NCBI RefSeq assembly: GCF_946190065.1
Contig: NZ_CAMHZD010000010.1
Location: 1 to 64,000 of the forward strand
Source: Streptococcus mitis
GTDB taxonomy: Bacteria > Bacillota > Bacilli > Lactobacillales > Streptococcaceae
Length of the DNA stretch: 64,000 bases
Direction: 5' to 3'
How positions within the stretch are numbered: the stretch's first letter is position 1; each line of letters starts with the position of its first letter. Below are positions 52,367 through 61,300 of the stretch, piece by piece. The notes beneath the pieces were generated by a model. It made no database searches. It saw only the letters and a program-made list of their open reading frames with translations, and was not told the origin of the DNA. Made by a program: the position numbers and the translations under genes.

Positions 52367-52399
52367 GAAATACGAAATTAGAAAAAAGGAGAAGTAATC

Positions 52400-52687
52400 A
52401 TGGCTAAAAATGATTTAAAAAAAATTGATAATCAACTAGAAGAGGCAAAGAAAAGAGTTGCCCTTTTGGAACAGGAACGTAAAGAAGCAGAAGAGAATCT
52501 TCAAAAACAAATTGGTAAAATTTATGTTCAAATTCAACTGAAGAAAAATAAAAATCAGTCGTATGAATCAATTTTTGAAGAGTTAAAAATGGAATTAAAC
52601 CTCATCAAAGAAGATGAAAAAGAACAACGTTTAGCAGCGAAGAAAAATCGTGAAGAAGGAAACTTTCCAGCTGAAGATCAGTCTTAA
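52400..52687 (+). CDS. coiled-coil hypothetical protein, 95 aa
   Basis: 95 residues, almost all helical and highly charged (KIDNQLEEAKKRVALLEQERKEAEENLQ...), ending REEGNFPAEDQS. RBS AAAAAGGAGAAG. The length and sequence resemble small MobC/accessory proteins encoded just before oriT in Gram-positive ICEs. It lies directly upstream of the oriT-like region. Confidence 0.65.
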   Translation: MAKNDLKKIDNQLEEAKKRVALLEQERKEAEENLQKQIGKIYVQIQLKKNKNQSYESIFEELKMELNLIKEDEKEQRLAAKKNREEGNFPAEDQS

Positions 52688-52689
52688 TC

Positions 52690-53091
52690 TTTGAGTTTTG
52701 AACTTCTAAATGAAGTCAAAAACGGTGTAAGTAAAAGTATGTAAAGAAGAAAAACAGTGTAAGTATAACACCTATAAAGTGTGTAAAGGTAAGTATAGTA
52801 TGTGTGTGTAAGTAGGTGAAACCGAGAAAATTACCGGTACCGGAAACGTTGATACTATCAACATATCACGGCACGTGATATCAGTTTCCCTTATGCTCTT
52901 TTCTACCACAACACACCTAAAATGGACCTTAGTCCCTCTGTGTGTGTTAGTGTGTTGAAAAACCGCAAAAATAGAACCGTATCGGTTCGTGATGTTGCGA
53001 GGTTGAAGTTTTCTTTTTTGCTTCTTTTTGCTTTTGCTTCGACAAAAGAAAAAAGAAGGGCGCTATTTTTTAGAAAGGAAAATTTAAAATA
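52690..53091 (+). other. probable oriT / control region of the ICE
   Basis: 402 nt without an ORF, dense in repeats. Direct repeats: TGTAAGTA at 52726, 52758 and 52807 with GGTAAGTA at 52788. Palindromes: GTTGATACTATCAAC (52848-52862), ATATCACGGCACGTGATAT (52863-52881), GGACCTTAGTCC (52924-52935), AACCGTATCGGTT (52975-52987), and a long imperfect pair of CACAACACACC with the TGTGTGTGTTAGTGTGTTG stretch. The following plus-strand genes encode small relaxosome-like proteins and the relaxase, the expected neighbours of an origin of transfer. A nick site could not be assigned. Confidence 0.6.
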
Positions 53092-53427
53092 ATGGCAAAT
53101 ATAAAACAAAATCGAATTGAGATTAGAGGCCTTACTGATGATGAAATTAATTATCTAAAATCTCTTGCGAAAAAAAATAAAGCCAACTCATTTAACGATT
53201 TTTTGCTTTTAATCTGTCGTGAAAAAATTGAGTATGGAAAATTTAATCGTGCTCAAGACTTGTATGTTGCTCATTTGGAAAATATGAAATTAGCTTCTGA
53301 CCATGTTTTGAACCAAATGAAAAAACAGAAAAAAATATTATCTGAATTTGAAGAAAAAATGGATCGTTATGGTGATTATATTTCACGTTGGTTAGAGTAT
53401 GAAGGAGAGGTGGAAAGTGATGACTAA
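53092..53427 (+). CDS. MobC-like relaxosome accessory protein, 111 aa
   Basis: 111 residues. Seen: N-terminal strand then helices (NRIEIRGLTDDEINYLKSLAKKNKANSFNDFLLLICREKI), the ribbon-helix-helix pattern of MobC-type proteins that bind oriT and help the relaxase nick. C-terminal half is a helical region. First gene after the oriT-like region, overlapping the next by 8 nt. RBS AGAAAGGAAA. Confidence 0.7.
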   Translation: MANIKQNRIEIRGLTDDEINYLKSLAKKNKANSFNDFLLLICREKIEYGKFNRAQDLYVAHLENMKLASDHVLNQMKKQKKILSEFEEKMDRYGDYISRWLEYEGEVESDD

Positions 53428-53767
53428 AAATTTTTTAATTCGAAATGTTCCCGACGATATGTTTGAACAACTTCAGGCTATTTCAAAAAAATATAACTAT
53501 CCGAGTTTCAATGAGTTTATGTTATCGCAAGTTCAAAATATCGTAATGAATGACGGATTGAATTTGTACAATAACCAATTTGCGGAAACATTATCTGTCA
53601 TCAAAAAACAACAAAGTCAGATTTTAGATTTGATGTTGAAGAATGAAATTTCTCTTTCAGCTTTAAATGTTAAACAAGATATTGTAAATGATCTAACTAC
53701 AAATTGGTTACATTTTATGGATGATGTATCTGCACTTGAAGCTGAACGACGGTCAGGTGGTGTTTAA
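53420..53767 (+). CDS. second small relaxosome-like protein, 115 aa
   Basis: 115 residues from ATG 53420 (MTKNFLIRNVPDDMFEQLQ). Its N terminus, with FLIRNVPDDMFEQLQAISKKYNYPSFNEFMLSQVQNI, repeats the ribbon-helix-helix pattern of the preceding protein (I-x-G-L-T/V-P-D-D...F-N-x-F), so the two are paralogues by tandem duplication. RBS GAGAGGTGG. Likely binds oriT. It overlaps the neighbour on the left and lies 2 nt before the nuclease gene. Confidence 0.7.
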   Translation: MTKNFLIRNVPDDMFEQLQAISKKYNYPSFNEFMLSQVQNIVMNDGLNLYNNQFAETLSVIKKQQSQILDLMLKNEISLSALNVKQDIVNDLTTNWLHFMDDVSALEAERRSGGV

Positions 53768-53769
53768 CA

Positions 53770-54558
53770 ATGAAGAAGAATAAATCTCTGTTCATCATTC
53801 TCATTTTTCTTGCAATCTTTATCGTACAACCTAACAATTTTAATGCTATCAAATCTGGCTTGACACAAAATGATATCCCGACTCAATTGAACATAGCCGA
53901 TTCAGCTGAAGAAAAAAATTCCAACTCAAATTTGAATTCTACTCTGAAAAATGATGATTTGAAATCGAAGGAGTATGATGGAAAAAATCAAGTGATTGTT
54001 GTCAATGAAAAATCACAATTTACAAAAAGCGAATTGAGTTTAGAAAATGGCAGCTGGGAAAAATATTCTGATCTAGATTTTTTAAATCGTGTAGGAATTG
54101 CTGAAGCGATGTTGGGAAAAGATTTGATGCCAACTGAAGATAGAGAATCTATTTCGTCTATCACACCAACAGGATGGAAAAATAAAAAAATAATTTTCAA
54201 CGGGAAAGAAGATTATTTATATAATCGTTCTCACTTAATCGGTTTTCAATTAAGTGGAGAGAATACGAATGCTAAAAATTTATTTACAGGTACACGTGCT
54301 TTAAATGCAAATTTTGAAGATGAACAATCATCAATGGTCTACTATGAAAATAAAATTGCTAACTACATAAAAAATACGAACCACCATGTCCGCTATCGAG
54401 TAACTCCTATATTTAGAAATGTGGAATTAGTTGCTAGAGGAGTTCGTATGGAAGCGCAGAGTATTGAAGATGATGAGATCTCATTTGATGTATATATCTT
54501 TAATATTCAACCAGGATACAAAATCAATTATTTGACAGGATCATCTCAGAAAAATTGA
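53770..54558 (+). CDS. secreted or membrane-anchored DNA/RNA non-specific endonuclease (EndA-like)
   Basis: 262 residues. Seen: an N-terminal hydrophobic segment (about 5-22, basic MKKNK before it) as signal or anchor; a low-complexity linker; and a nuclease domain with NRSHLIGFQLSGENTNAKNLFTGTRALN, where NRSH (152-155) is the DRGH-type catalytic motif of beta-beta-alpha-Me (EndA/Spd/MF1) nucleases and the Asn-rich stretch holds the metal-binding Asn. Chromosomal EndA degrades one strand during transformation. Encoding such an enzyme between oriT genes and the relaxase is unusual; it might act on recipient DNA or extracellular matrix, or aid transfer. The change of Asp to Asn and Gly to Ser in DRGH also occurs in active members. 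Confidence 0.8.
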   Translation: MKKNKSLFIILIFLAIFIVQPNNFNAIKSGLTQNDIPTQLNIADSAEEKNSNSNLNSTLKNDDLKSKEYDGKNQVIVVNEKSQFTKSELSLENGSWEKYSDLDFLNRVGIAEAMLGKDLMPTEDRESISSITPTGWKNKKIIFNGKEDYLYNRSHLIGFQLSGENTNAKNLFTGTRALNANFEDEQSSMVYYENKIANYIKNTNHHVRYRVTPIFRNVELVARGVRMEAQSIEDDEISFDVYIFNIQPGYKINYLTGSSQKN

Positions 54559-54568
54559 GGAGGGAAAA

Positions 54569-55018
54569 ATGAATCCAAGACTTAGCTTATATTTTAGCGA
54601 AGAAACACATGAAAAATTTAAGGAAATAAAATCCTACTTGAAAGAATCGTCTGCTTTGCAGAAACAATATCGAAATAATTCAGCAACGCTTGTCACTTTG
54701 ATTGAAGTTTTTTATAAACTCTTTATTGAATTAGGAGAAGGAAAAAATTTCTATGAGCGACTGACTCAGCTGGAAAAAAATTGGGGGGATGCCTTTGATT
54801 CTGGAAATGACAACAAGGCAATTCATCGTCAACTTGATCAAATTCTCTATTTAACACTAACCAACTTTCATGCTATTACGAAAGATGATTTTGATGTTCA
54901 AGATTTGGAATCTATTCATTCACGACTGGATCCTACACAGCATGAATTAATGGCACGGATTAACGATGTCATTCAAGAAGATGTTGCACGTGGTCAAACA
55001 ATGAAACATTCTCATTGA
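54569..55018 (+). CDS. hypothetical protein, 149 aa
   Basis: 149 residues, helical, acidic (MNPRLSLYFSEETHEKFKEI ... VARGQTMKHSH). The start, RLSLYFSEETHEKFKEIKSYL, resembles small DNA-binding accessory proteins with an N-terminal ribbon, but no pattern is decisive. RBS GAGGAGGG. It lies between the nuclease and the PD-(D/E)XK-like gene in the relaxosome region. Confidence 0.65.
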   Translation: MNPRLSLYFSEETHEKFKEIKSYLKESSALQKQYRNNSATLVTLIEVFYKLFIELGEGKNFYERLTQLEKNWGDAFDSGNDNKAIHRQLDQILYLTLTNFHAITKDDFDVQDLESIHSRLDPTQHELMARINDVIQEDVARGQTMKHSH

Positions 55019-55028
55019 GGTATAGTAA

Positions 55029-55589
55029 ATGGTAGATGTTGTTGAGATCTATTTAGAAACAGGAGATTTTCATGAAGCGGTGAGACAGTCAGGGTTGCCT
55101 ACTCATATAGCTCATTTGAAATTGATTAAGAGTGGCTGTCTGAAAATTCAAGATAAAATTCAGTATGGTTCTAGGACAGCTAAGCTTGGGGGAATGGCCG
55201 AGGAGCTTTTTCAAAAGTATGTTCCAGATGCAACGGATGCGAATAAGTATTTCAAGAAAAATAATCCAGTATATGATTTTTGGCTAGATGGTCTAACGAT
55301 TGATGTAAAATACAGCTCATTGTATAAAAGGAAAAACGGGAACTCCCATCACTGGCAATTGAGAACAAAAGGTAATCAAGATTTTATTGTCGCCTTTTTA
55401 GAACGAGAAAGTGGTTCAGAGTTAGAAAAACCAAATATCTTATTGATTCCCATGCAATTTATTGAAGAGCAAAAAGAATTACATATTTCTCAATCAGGAC
55501 GGTGGATCAATGATTTTCAAGTTGAACCTGAAGAATTACAACCGTTATTAAAAGACTATGCTCTTTTAAGAAAAAATGGACTATTTTAA
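55029..55589 (+). CDS. PD-(D/E)XK-like nuclease-fold protein, 186 aa
   Basis: 186 residues. Seen: an N-terminal part with ETGDFHEAVRQSGLPTHIAHLKLIKSG (helix-turn-helix-like, about 9-36), then GGMAEELFQKYVP (Glu), YDFWLDGLTIDVKYSS, where D-x8-D-V-K gives the (D/E)xK arrangement, and HHWQLRTKGNQDFIVAF with the following conserved strand. These are the ordered elements of the PD-(D/E)XK superfamily, shared by restriction-type endonucleases, Mrr-like and plasmid MobC-like enzymes. RBS TGAGGTAT. Directly before the relaxase gene (18 nt). Could nick at oriT, or protect or degrade competitor DNA; substrate unknown. Confidence 0.6.
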   Translation: MVDVVEIYLETGDFHEAVRQSGLPTHIAHLKLIKSGCLKIQDKIQYGSRTAKLGGMAEELFQKYVPDATDANKYFKKNNPVYDFWLDGLTIDVKYSSLYKRKNGNSHHWQLRTKGNQDFIVAFLERESGSELEKPNILLIPMQFIEEQKELHISQSGRWINDFQVEPEELQPLLKDYALLRKNGLF

Positions 55590-55607
55590 TTCAAAGAGAG
55601 GAAAATA

Positions 55608-57977
55608 ATGAACGTATCTTCTAGTCCAAGTATTACCTTCATGCTGCAATACACTGAAGCAAATAGTGGCTTTGTAGACTACACTAATAGAGACGAAGCT
55701 GTTGAGGTTGATAATGAATTAAATTTAGAAACACACAGACAAAATATCGAGTCTCTAACTGAAGATGAAATACAAAAAATTCAAGCTGAAGTTCCAGAAA
55801 CGAAACTAAATTTTCAGGAATACATTGATTATATGAATCGCTCTTATGCTACTGAAAACCAAAATGAAGAGATGACAGCGATTTTTACAAAAGAGGCCAA
55901 TTACTTGCAGCGTAGCAAAGTAACTGAATTGAAAAGTAAGTTAGAACAGGCTTATCAAAATGGCTCTCTTCTATGGCAGGGTGTTATCTCTTTTGATAAT
56001 GATTTTTTGGCCAAAGAGGGATTATATGATCTGGAAACTGGAAAAGTCGATCAGCAAGCTATCAAGTCGGTCATACGTGAAGCATTGCCGAGGTTGATTG
56101 AAAAAGAAGGCTTATCTGATTCATCATTTTGGTGGGCTAACATTCACTTGAATACGGATAATATTCATGTGCATTTTGGTTTATCTGAAGTTGAATCTGC
56201 AAGAGAAAAAATTTTCTATCGACCTCGTGGACGAATGGAGTACAGAGGGAACTTTTCCCAAAAAACCATTGAGCGTTTTAAAAGTGATGTTTTTCATGGC
56301 CTGTTAAATGAACAGACTAGAGGAATGATTGTTAGAAGAGAACAAATTTTGGCCAATATCAGAAGTGAGTTGATCAATTCTGTCTTTAGAGATCAGAAGG
56401 TTCGTTCTTCGGCTGAAAAAAATTTTTTGGAGCAGGCTTACAACCATTTGCCAATGGATAAAAAATGGCGTTATGGATCAAATGCAAGAGATTTTGCAGT
56501 CAGTAAATTCTTCATCGACCGCTATCTGGATTCCTATTTAGAAAATGATGGGAAAGAGCTCTATCAAGAATTTCTGAAAGAAACGAAGGACTTCCTAGAA
56601 ACTTATAGAGGAGCTTATTCAGCTGAAAAAAAATCAACCTACGAAAAGATTCGGAAAGTTGATGGTCGTTTTGAGAAAATACAACAGGAAGCTGCAGGCT
56701 ATCATCTACAGCAATTAATAGCGAATCGAGAGAAGGAGTTGAGAGAACGACTAGCAAATAAAATTTTGCACTTATTTCGTGAGAATGCTCCTGAAATAGC
56801 TGATGTTCGGCTGGAAAAAAATTTGTCCAATTTCTCAGTAAAGAATCAACAAATGATTTTAGAACAGGATCCCAATGCAAGTGTTATCAAAACACTAGAT
56901 GCTTGGAAAAAACTGGGTTATGAATTGAAAGATGGGGCAAAACCTCTTGAAATCACAAAACCAGTCTATGCTGCTTATGACAAACACGGAACAGGTTTGG
57001 GACGTCCTGAATATGTTACGGAATTAGTTTATGATGTGAGTCAGATGAAAGAAGACTTACTGGAGAAGCAACTTAGTTTACGAGACTTATCGCTATTTTC
57101 TTCGGCTGATTTGAAAGCTCTTGTAGAAGCAGCTAAAAAGAAAAGTGATCGATCATTAAAAGAGCGCCAGGAATTAGGAACATTTCGCTATGCTTTAAAA
57201 TTGAGTTTATTGGAGGAAAAACAAAGTAGTTTATTAGTTCGTAAAACTCTTTTTGATCAAATTCAACCACTTGAAACTGATCAGCCATTTGTTGAATTAA
57301 AAAAGAAGGAGATTCTTCAAAGACTGAAGCTGACTGAATTGCAACTGACTCCAAATTATAAACTAGGTGAAGCAGACCAATCTCTAAAACAATCTCTTGC
57401 TAACCAGTTTGAAGATAGTGTTTCATTTTCAGTAGAAAAGGCTGATTCATTAGCAATTCAAGCACCTATTAAACGTTTGAAGCTAGAATTAGTGGCAGTT
57501 CAACCTCTTCAAGATGAAGGAGTGCTGACTATTCTAAAGGGCTATCCTGTGACGAAAGATAGCTATATAGAAGAGCTACAGACCCATATCTCAATTTTTC
57601 AGCTGAAACATCAGATTTACAGTCGAAACAAGGAAATTTTACAAACGACTGATCAAGCGATTATTCAAAAATTAAAACAGGAGAATGCGAAAGGATTTTC
57701 TGAACTCAAATCACTCTATCAAAAAATATTGCCAGAGGAAGAAAGTAATCAAAAAAGTCAGTTAGCTCAAGCTGTTTCACAGAAAATGCAAGAAAGGAAA
57801 AATCTGCAAAGAAAAAATATCCAACAATCTCAAGGTAAAGCAATTATCAATACAGATTTCATGAGAAATTTGACCAATTCTCTTCAAAGAGCCCAACGTG
57901 CAAATAAAAAAGCCCTCATGGAACGTGAGAGAAGTGATGAGAGACAAGAACTTGAAGAGAAAGGACACAGTATATAA
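55608..57977 (+). CDS. relaxase, MobL/MobP2-type
   Basis: 789 residues. Seen: the N-terminal GFVDYTNRDEAVE block (20-33), where a Tyr is probably the catalytic residue; a second YIDYMNRSYATE (72-83); and the three-His metal motif HLNTDNIHVHF (180-190, H180, H187, H189). A long helical tail follows. This is the MobL (MobP2) pattern known from Firmicute ICEs: it nicks oriT, stays covalently bound to the 5' end and pilots the strand to the recipient. Ends QELEEKGHSI at 57977. RBS AGAGAGGAAA. Partner small relaxosome proteins lie upstream. Confidence 0.85.
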   Translation: MNVSSSPSITFMLQYTEANSGFVDYTNRDEAVEVDNELNLETHRQNIESLTEDEIQKIQAEVPETKLNFQEYIDYMNRSYATENQNEEMTAIFTKEANYLQRSKVTELKSKLEQAYQNGSLLWQGVISFDNDFLAKEGLYDLETGKVDQQAIKSVIREALPRLIEKEGLSDSSFWWANIHLNTDNIHVHFGLSEVESAREKIFYRPRGRMEYRGNFSQKTIERFKSDVFHGLLNEQTRGMIVRREQILANIRSELINSVFRDQKVRSSAEKNFLEQAYNHLPMDKKWRYGSNARDFAVSKFFIDRYLDSYLENDGKELYQEFLKETKDFLETYRGAYSAEKKSTYEKIRKVDGRFEKIQQEAAGYHLQQLIANREKELRERLANKILHLFRENAPEIADVRLEKNLSNFSVKNQQMILEQDPNASVIKTLDAWKKLGYELKDGAKPLEITKPVYAAYDKHGTGLGRPEYVTELVYDVSQMKEDLLEKQLSLRDLSLFSSADLKALVEAAKKKSDRSLKERQELGTFRYALKLSLLEEKQSSLLVRKTLFDQIQPLETDQPFVELKKKEILQRLKLTELQLTPNYKLGEADQSLKQSLANQFEDSVSFSVEKADSLAIQAPIKRLKLELVAVQPLQDEGVLTILKGYPVTKDSYIEELQTHISIFQLKHQIYSRNKEILQTTDQAIIQKLKQENAKGFSELKSLYQKILPEEESNQKSQLAQAVSQKMQERKNLQRKNIQQSQGKAIINTDFMRNLTNSLQRAQRANKKALMERERSDERQELEEKGHSI

Positions 57978-58011
57978 GAGTCATTGTAAAAGCAATGGCT
58001 TTTTTTGTTGA
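57978..58011 (+). terminator. terminator after the relaxase gene
   Basis: AGTCATTG, loop TAAAAG, CAATGGCT and TTTTTTT. It separates the relaxase operon from the TGTCCCTTTA-box promoter of the next one. Confidence 0.75.
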
Positions 58012-58025
58012 AAATGGAAATCTAT

Positions 58026-58064
58026 TGTCCCTTTAACTGTGATTTTTCGATTATTACATAGAAT
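58026..58064 (+). promoter_or_regulatory. TGTCCCTTTA-box promoter, copy 2
   Basis: TGTCCCTTTA at 58026-58035 and -10 TAGAAT at 58059-58064 (box start to -10: 33 nt), no -35 consensus. Drives the 86-aa gene and the large polyprotein. Confidence 0.7.
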
Positions 58065-58094
58065 AGAAGGATAAAAAGAGAAAGGAGTAGAAAA

Positions 58095-58355
58095 ATGGAG
58101 CTAGTATTTCCAGATGTAGCAGTTGAAGACTTTGACTTTTCAGATGAATGGTTAATTACGGCAATGAATGCTGATAACAAACAAGTGCATTTTGAGGGTC
58201 AAGGAAGAAATTCTGATTTAGAAATGGTTCTAGATTTTAAGGGACATTCTGAGCTATTTGGATCTTTTTCAGTAGGGGAATTGGTTCACTTAGATCCAGA
58301 AACGTTTCTACAAGCAGAGAAAGAGCCGTACAAACCACAGTATGAAGGATTTTAA
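58095..58355 (+). CDS. hypothetical protein, 86 aa
   Basis: 86 residues, acidic and strand-rich (MELVFPDVAVEDFDFSDEWL ... QAEKEPYKPQYEGF). RBS GAAAGGAG. It precedes the 1607-residue gene by 11 nt in the same operon. No motif recognised. Small acidic proteins next to ArdC/primase genes are often antirestriction or anti-defence factors; whether this one is a DNA mimic is unproven. Confidence 0.65.
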   Translation: MELVFPDVAVEDFDFSDEWLITAMNADNKQVHFEGQGRNSDLEMVLDFKGHSELFGSFSVGELVHLDPETFLQAEKEPYKPQYEGF

Positions 58356-58366
58356 GGAGATTTTAT

Positions 58367-61300
58367 ATGACAGAACTAGAATCAAGACGTGGGAAAAGTC
58401 GTAGAGAACGTGTTGAATTTGCACGTTCTAGAGATATTTTGGATGTTGCAAACGAGCTTCAGATGGAGCTGGTTCGTTCTGGACGAGACTATCGATGGAA
58501 AGAACATGATAGCCTAGTTATTTCACCTGATAAAAATTTATGGAAATGGTTTTCTAGAAATACAGGTGGGGATGCGATTTCTTTGGTTGAGACAATAAAG
58601 GAAGTAGATTTTAACCAGTCTGTAGATTTTTTAAATGATGGAAATTTTAAAGAGTTTCAAATGGTTGAAAGACCTCAAGAAGATTTTAAATACTATCTTG
58701 AGAAATACGAGCAGCCGTTTTCAGCTGGAAGAGATTATCTGCGGAATCAACGTGGGCTATCCGATGAAACGATTGATTATTTTTTGGAACAGGGTGCATT
58801 AGCCCAAGCTAATGCCAAACTTGACTACTTTGCGGAAGGCACTGGTGGAGTCACAACAAATGCGATTGAGCCAGTTATTGTGTTCAAATCCCTTTCTTCT
58901 TCAGGTGAAGTTGTTGGAGCCTCTTTACAAGGAATCCAGGAGAATTGGGAGAAGTGGCCCAAACATGGCTATGCTAAAGTGATTATGAAAAACTCCGATC
59001 CTATGACAGGTATTCATGTTGATATTGGCAGTCCAAAACGATTGATTTTTACTGAGAGTCCAATTGATTTAATGTCCTACTATGAATTGCATAAGGATAG
59101 TCTTCAGGATGTCAGGTTAGTTTCTATGGATGGTTTGAAAGAATCTACTATTGGCCGTCATCTATCTCAAATTAAGGCTGAAATGTCAGGAAAAGCGCTA
59201 ATATGGACACCTGAACAATTGGCAGACGGACTTCAAGTAGCTATTGATCGTCACTTTTTTGAAGATGGGAAAAATGCGGATTTAATCACCCTAGCTTTAG
59301 ATAATGATAAAGCAGGTAGAACATTCATTCAAGAATTGGAAGCAAAAGGAGCTGTTATCAATTCGGATTTACCAGAACTAAGGCCAGGACAGGATAAAAC
59401 GGACTGGAATGATGTTCTAAAGAATCAACAGGAAGAAAAATCTGATAGTCGAAAATCAGAATTTGAAGAAAAGGCTGAAGCAACTTTATCAGAATCAAGT
59501 CCCTTTCCTGATACCAGCCACCTTTCTCCTGAAGATGCAACATGGTTGAAGGAAAATTGGAATAATATTTCTTTTTCTGTTCAGTCAACTAGACCCTCTG
59601 AAACAGATCCGACTACGAAAGAAAAACATATTCCAGACAATCAAGAATCTATTGCCAATACAGAGGAGAATGCTGGAAGAACGATGAGCTACGAAGAGGT
59701 GAAACGGGAAAACGAAGCCTTAACTAAGAAATTAAATAATCGGATTCAATCTGGAGAATTATCAATCGAATTTGCGCCAGATTTCTATCTGTATGATGTC
59801 TTTGCGAAGTTGGGGAATAGCCATCCTACAAAATATCTCAATGATAAGCGAATGGAAGTGCTGTCTCCTATTCATTCACTTTTAAGCTCTATTGATGATC
59901 GAACGGTTGATTTATACAAGACAAAAGGGACTCCTGAACAGGATTCCTTGTATCAAGCATTGAAACCTCATCAGAGAGCTTTGGGAGTAGATATTTCAAC
60001 CCAGTTTATTGGTGAACTTGCAATAGCAGCCTACAATACCAACAAGCAGATAGAAAGCCTTTCAAGTGACAGTTTTGGCGTCTATTTTGGTGAAAGAACC
60101 CTTGATAATCTATCACAATCGGTTGAGCGAATGTTGGAGTATCCATTGATTGAATCAGGAACAAGAGACTTTTCCTATGGATTTGTGGTAACACCAAACA
60201 CATTGTTCCACTATCTGGAAGAACAAGAGGGAGAAGTGGTTTTAAATCGAGAATTATTGGATAACTTGATGTCACGTCTTGATACTCAGCCTATTAAGAT
60301 AAAGGAAGTCTCAGAAGAAAAAGAAAAGTCTCTTGATAATAATCAAGAGACTAACACTGGGGGCGAACTATTGAATCGCAATTCCAGTTTTTTAGGAGTG
60401 GAAACTCCAGGGACAGCACCGCAGCCCGTTGAGAAAAATTCTCAACCTGATTTTCCTGCCAATGTTCATCTTCATTTTACCATCAATGAGGATCGAATGT
60501 CAAATAAAATATTCAAAAAAAACATGCGGACGTTAAATTTATACGCAAACGCAATGAGAGACTCGGCTCAATGGTATCTAAAAGAAATGTCAGGGACAAG
60601 TATCCATTATGTTTATAAGAATCCAGAAGAAAAGCAATTCCAAATTCTAAATGTTAAATTTGATAAGAAAAATTGGATGCACTTAACTGGAGTAACACCT
60701 GTATATAATGAGTGGGTAGAACATTTGTCTGAGTCATTTGTTGAAGATGTTGCAGCTGGAAAAGGGCATTTCAAAGATTTAAAATTTGCGCAGGGAATGT
60801 CGGATAAACTAAAAGTTTTGAACTTATTACCTGAGGTGATAGAGTCAGACTCCTTTGTGTTTAACGATCTTTCATCTGTAAAGAAATTTAATAATCTGGA
60901 TCTTTCAAAAGCAATTAGACCAGAAGATACTGATTTGTTATTGTTATTCAAAGAAAAGGAATTTACTCATGTCCCTGCATCTTTAATGAGAGTGAAGGGT
61001 GATTTAAGTAAACAACTGAAAGATATAGATACTGGCACAATTCTAGGTGTCTATAGAGAAAGAGATGGTCATATTGAGCAACTGTCAATTAATGAGGAAT
61101 ATGTTAAAGATGGTGGCGAGGAAATGTTATCTGTCTTAAAAAATAAACAGTATGAGGAGGTTTCTGAAGAGCCTGAACCACCAGCTCCAGAGGGCACACT
61201 GAATAAAACCTCACTTGATTCAGCTACCTTTACTCAAGTCTTAGATACTGTCTATAATTTAGGTGTGCCAGATGATATCTCAAAAACGCCAGAAGGATTT

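Noticed and set aside
52690-53091. CRISPR array
   Set aside because: Repeats here are short (8-9 nt), unevenly spaced and without spacers; no cas genes in the window.
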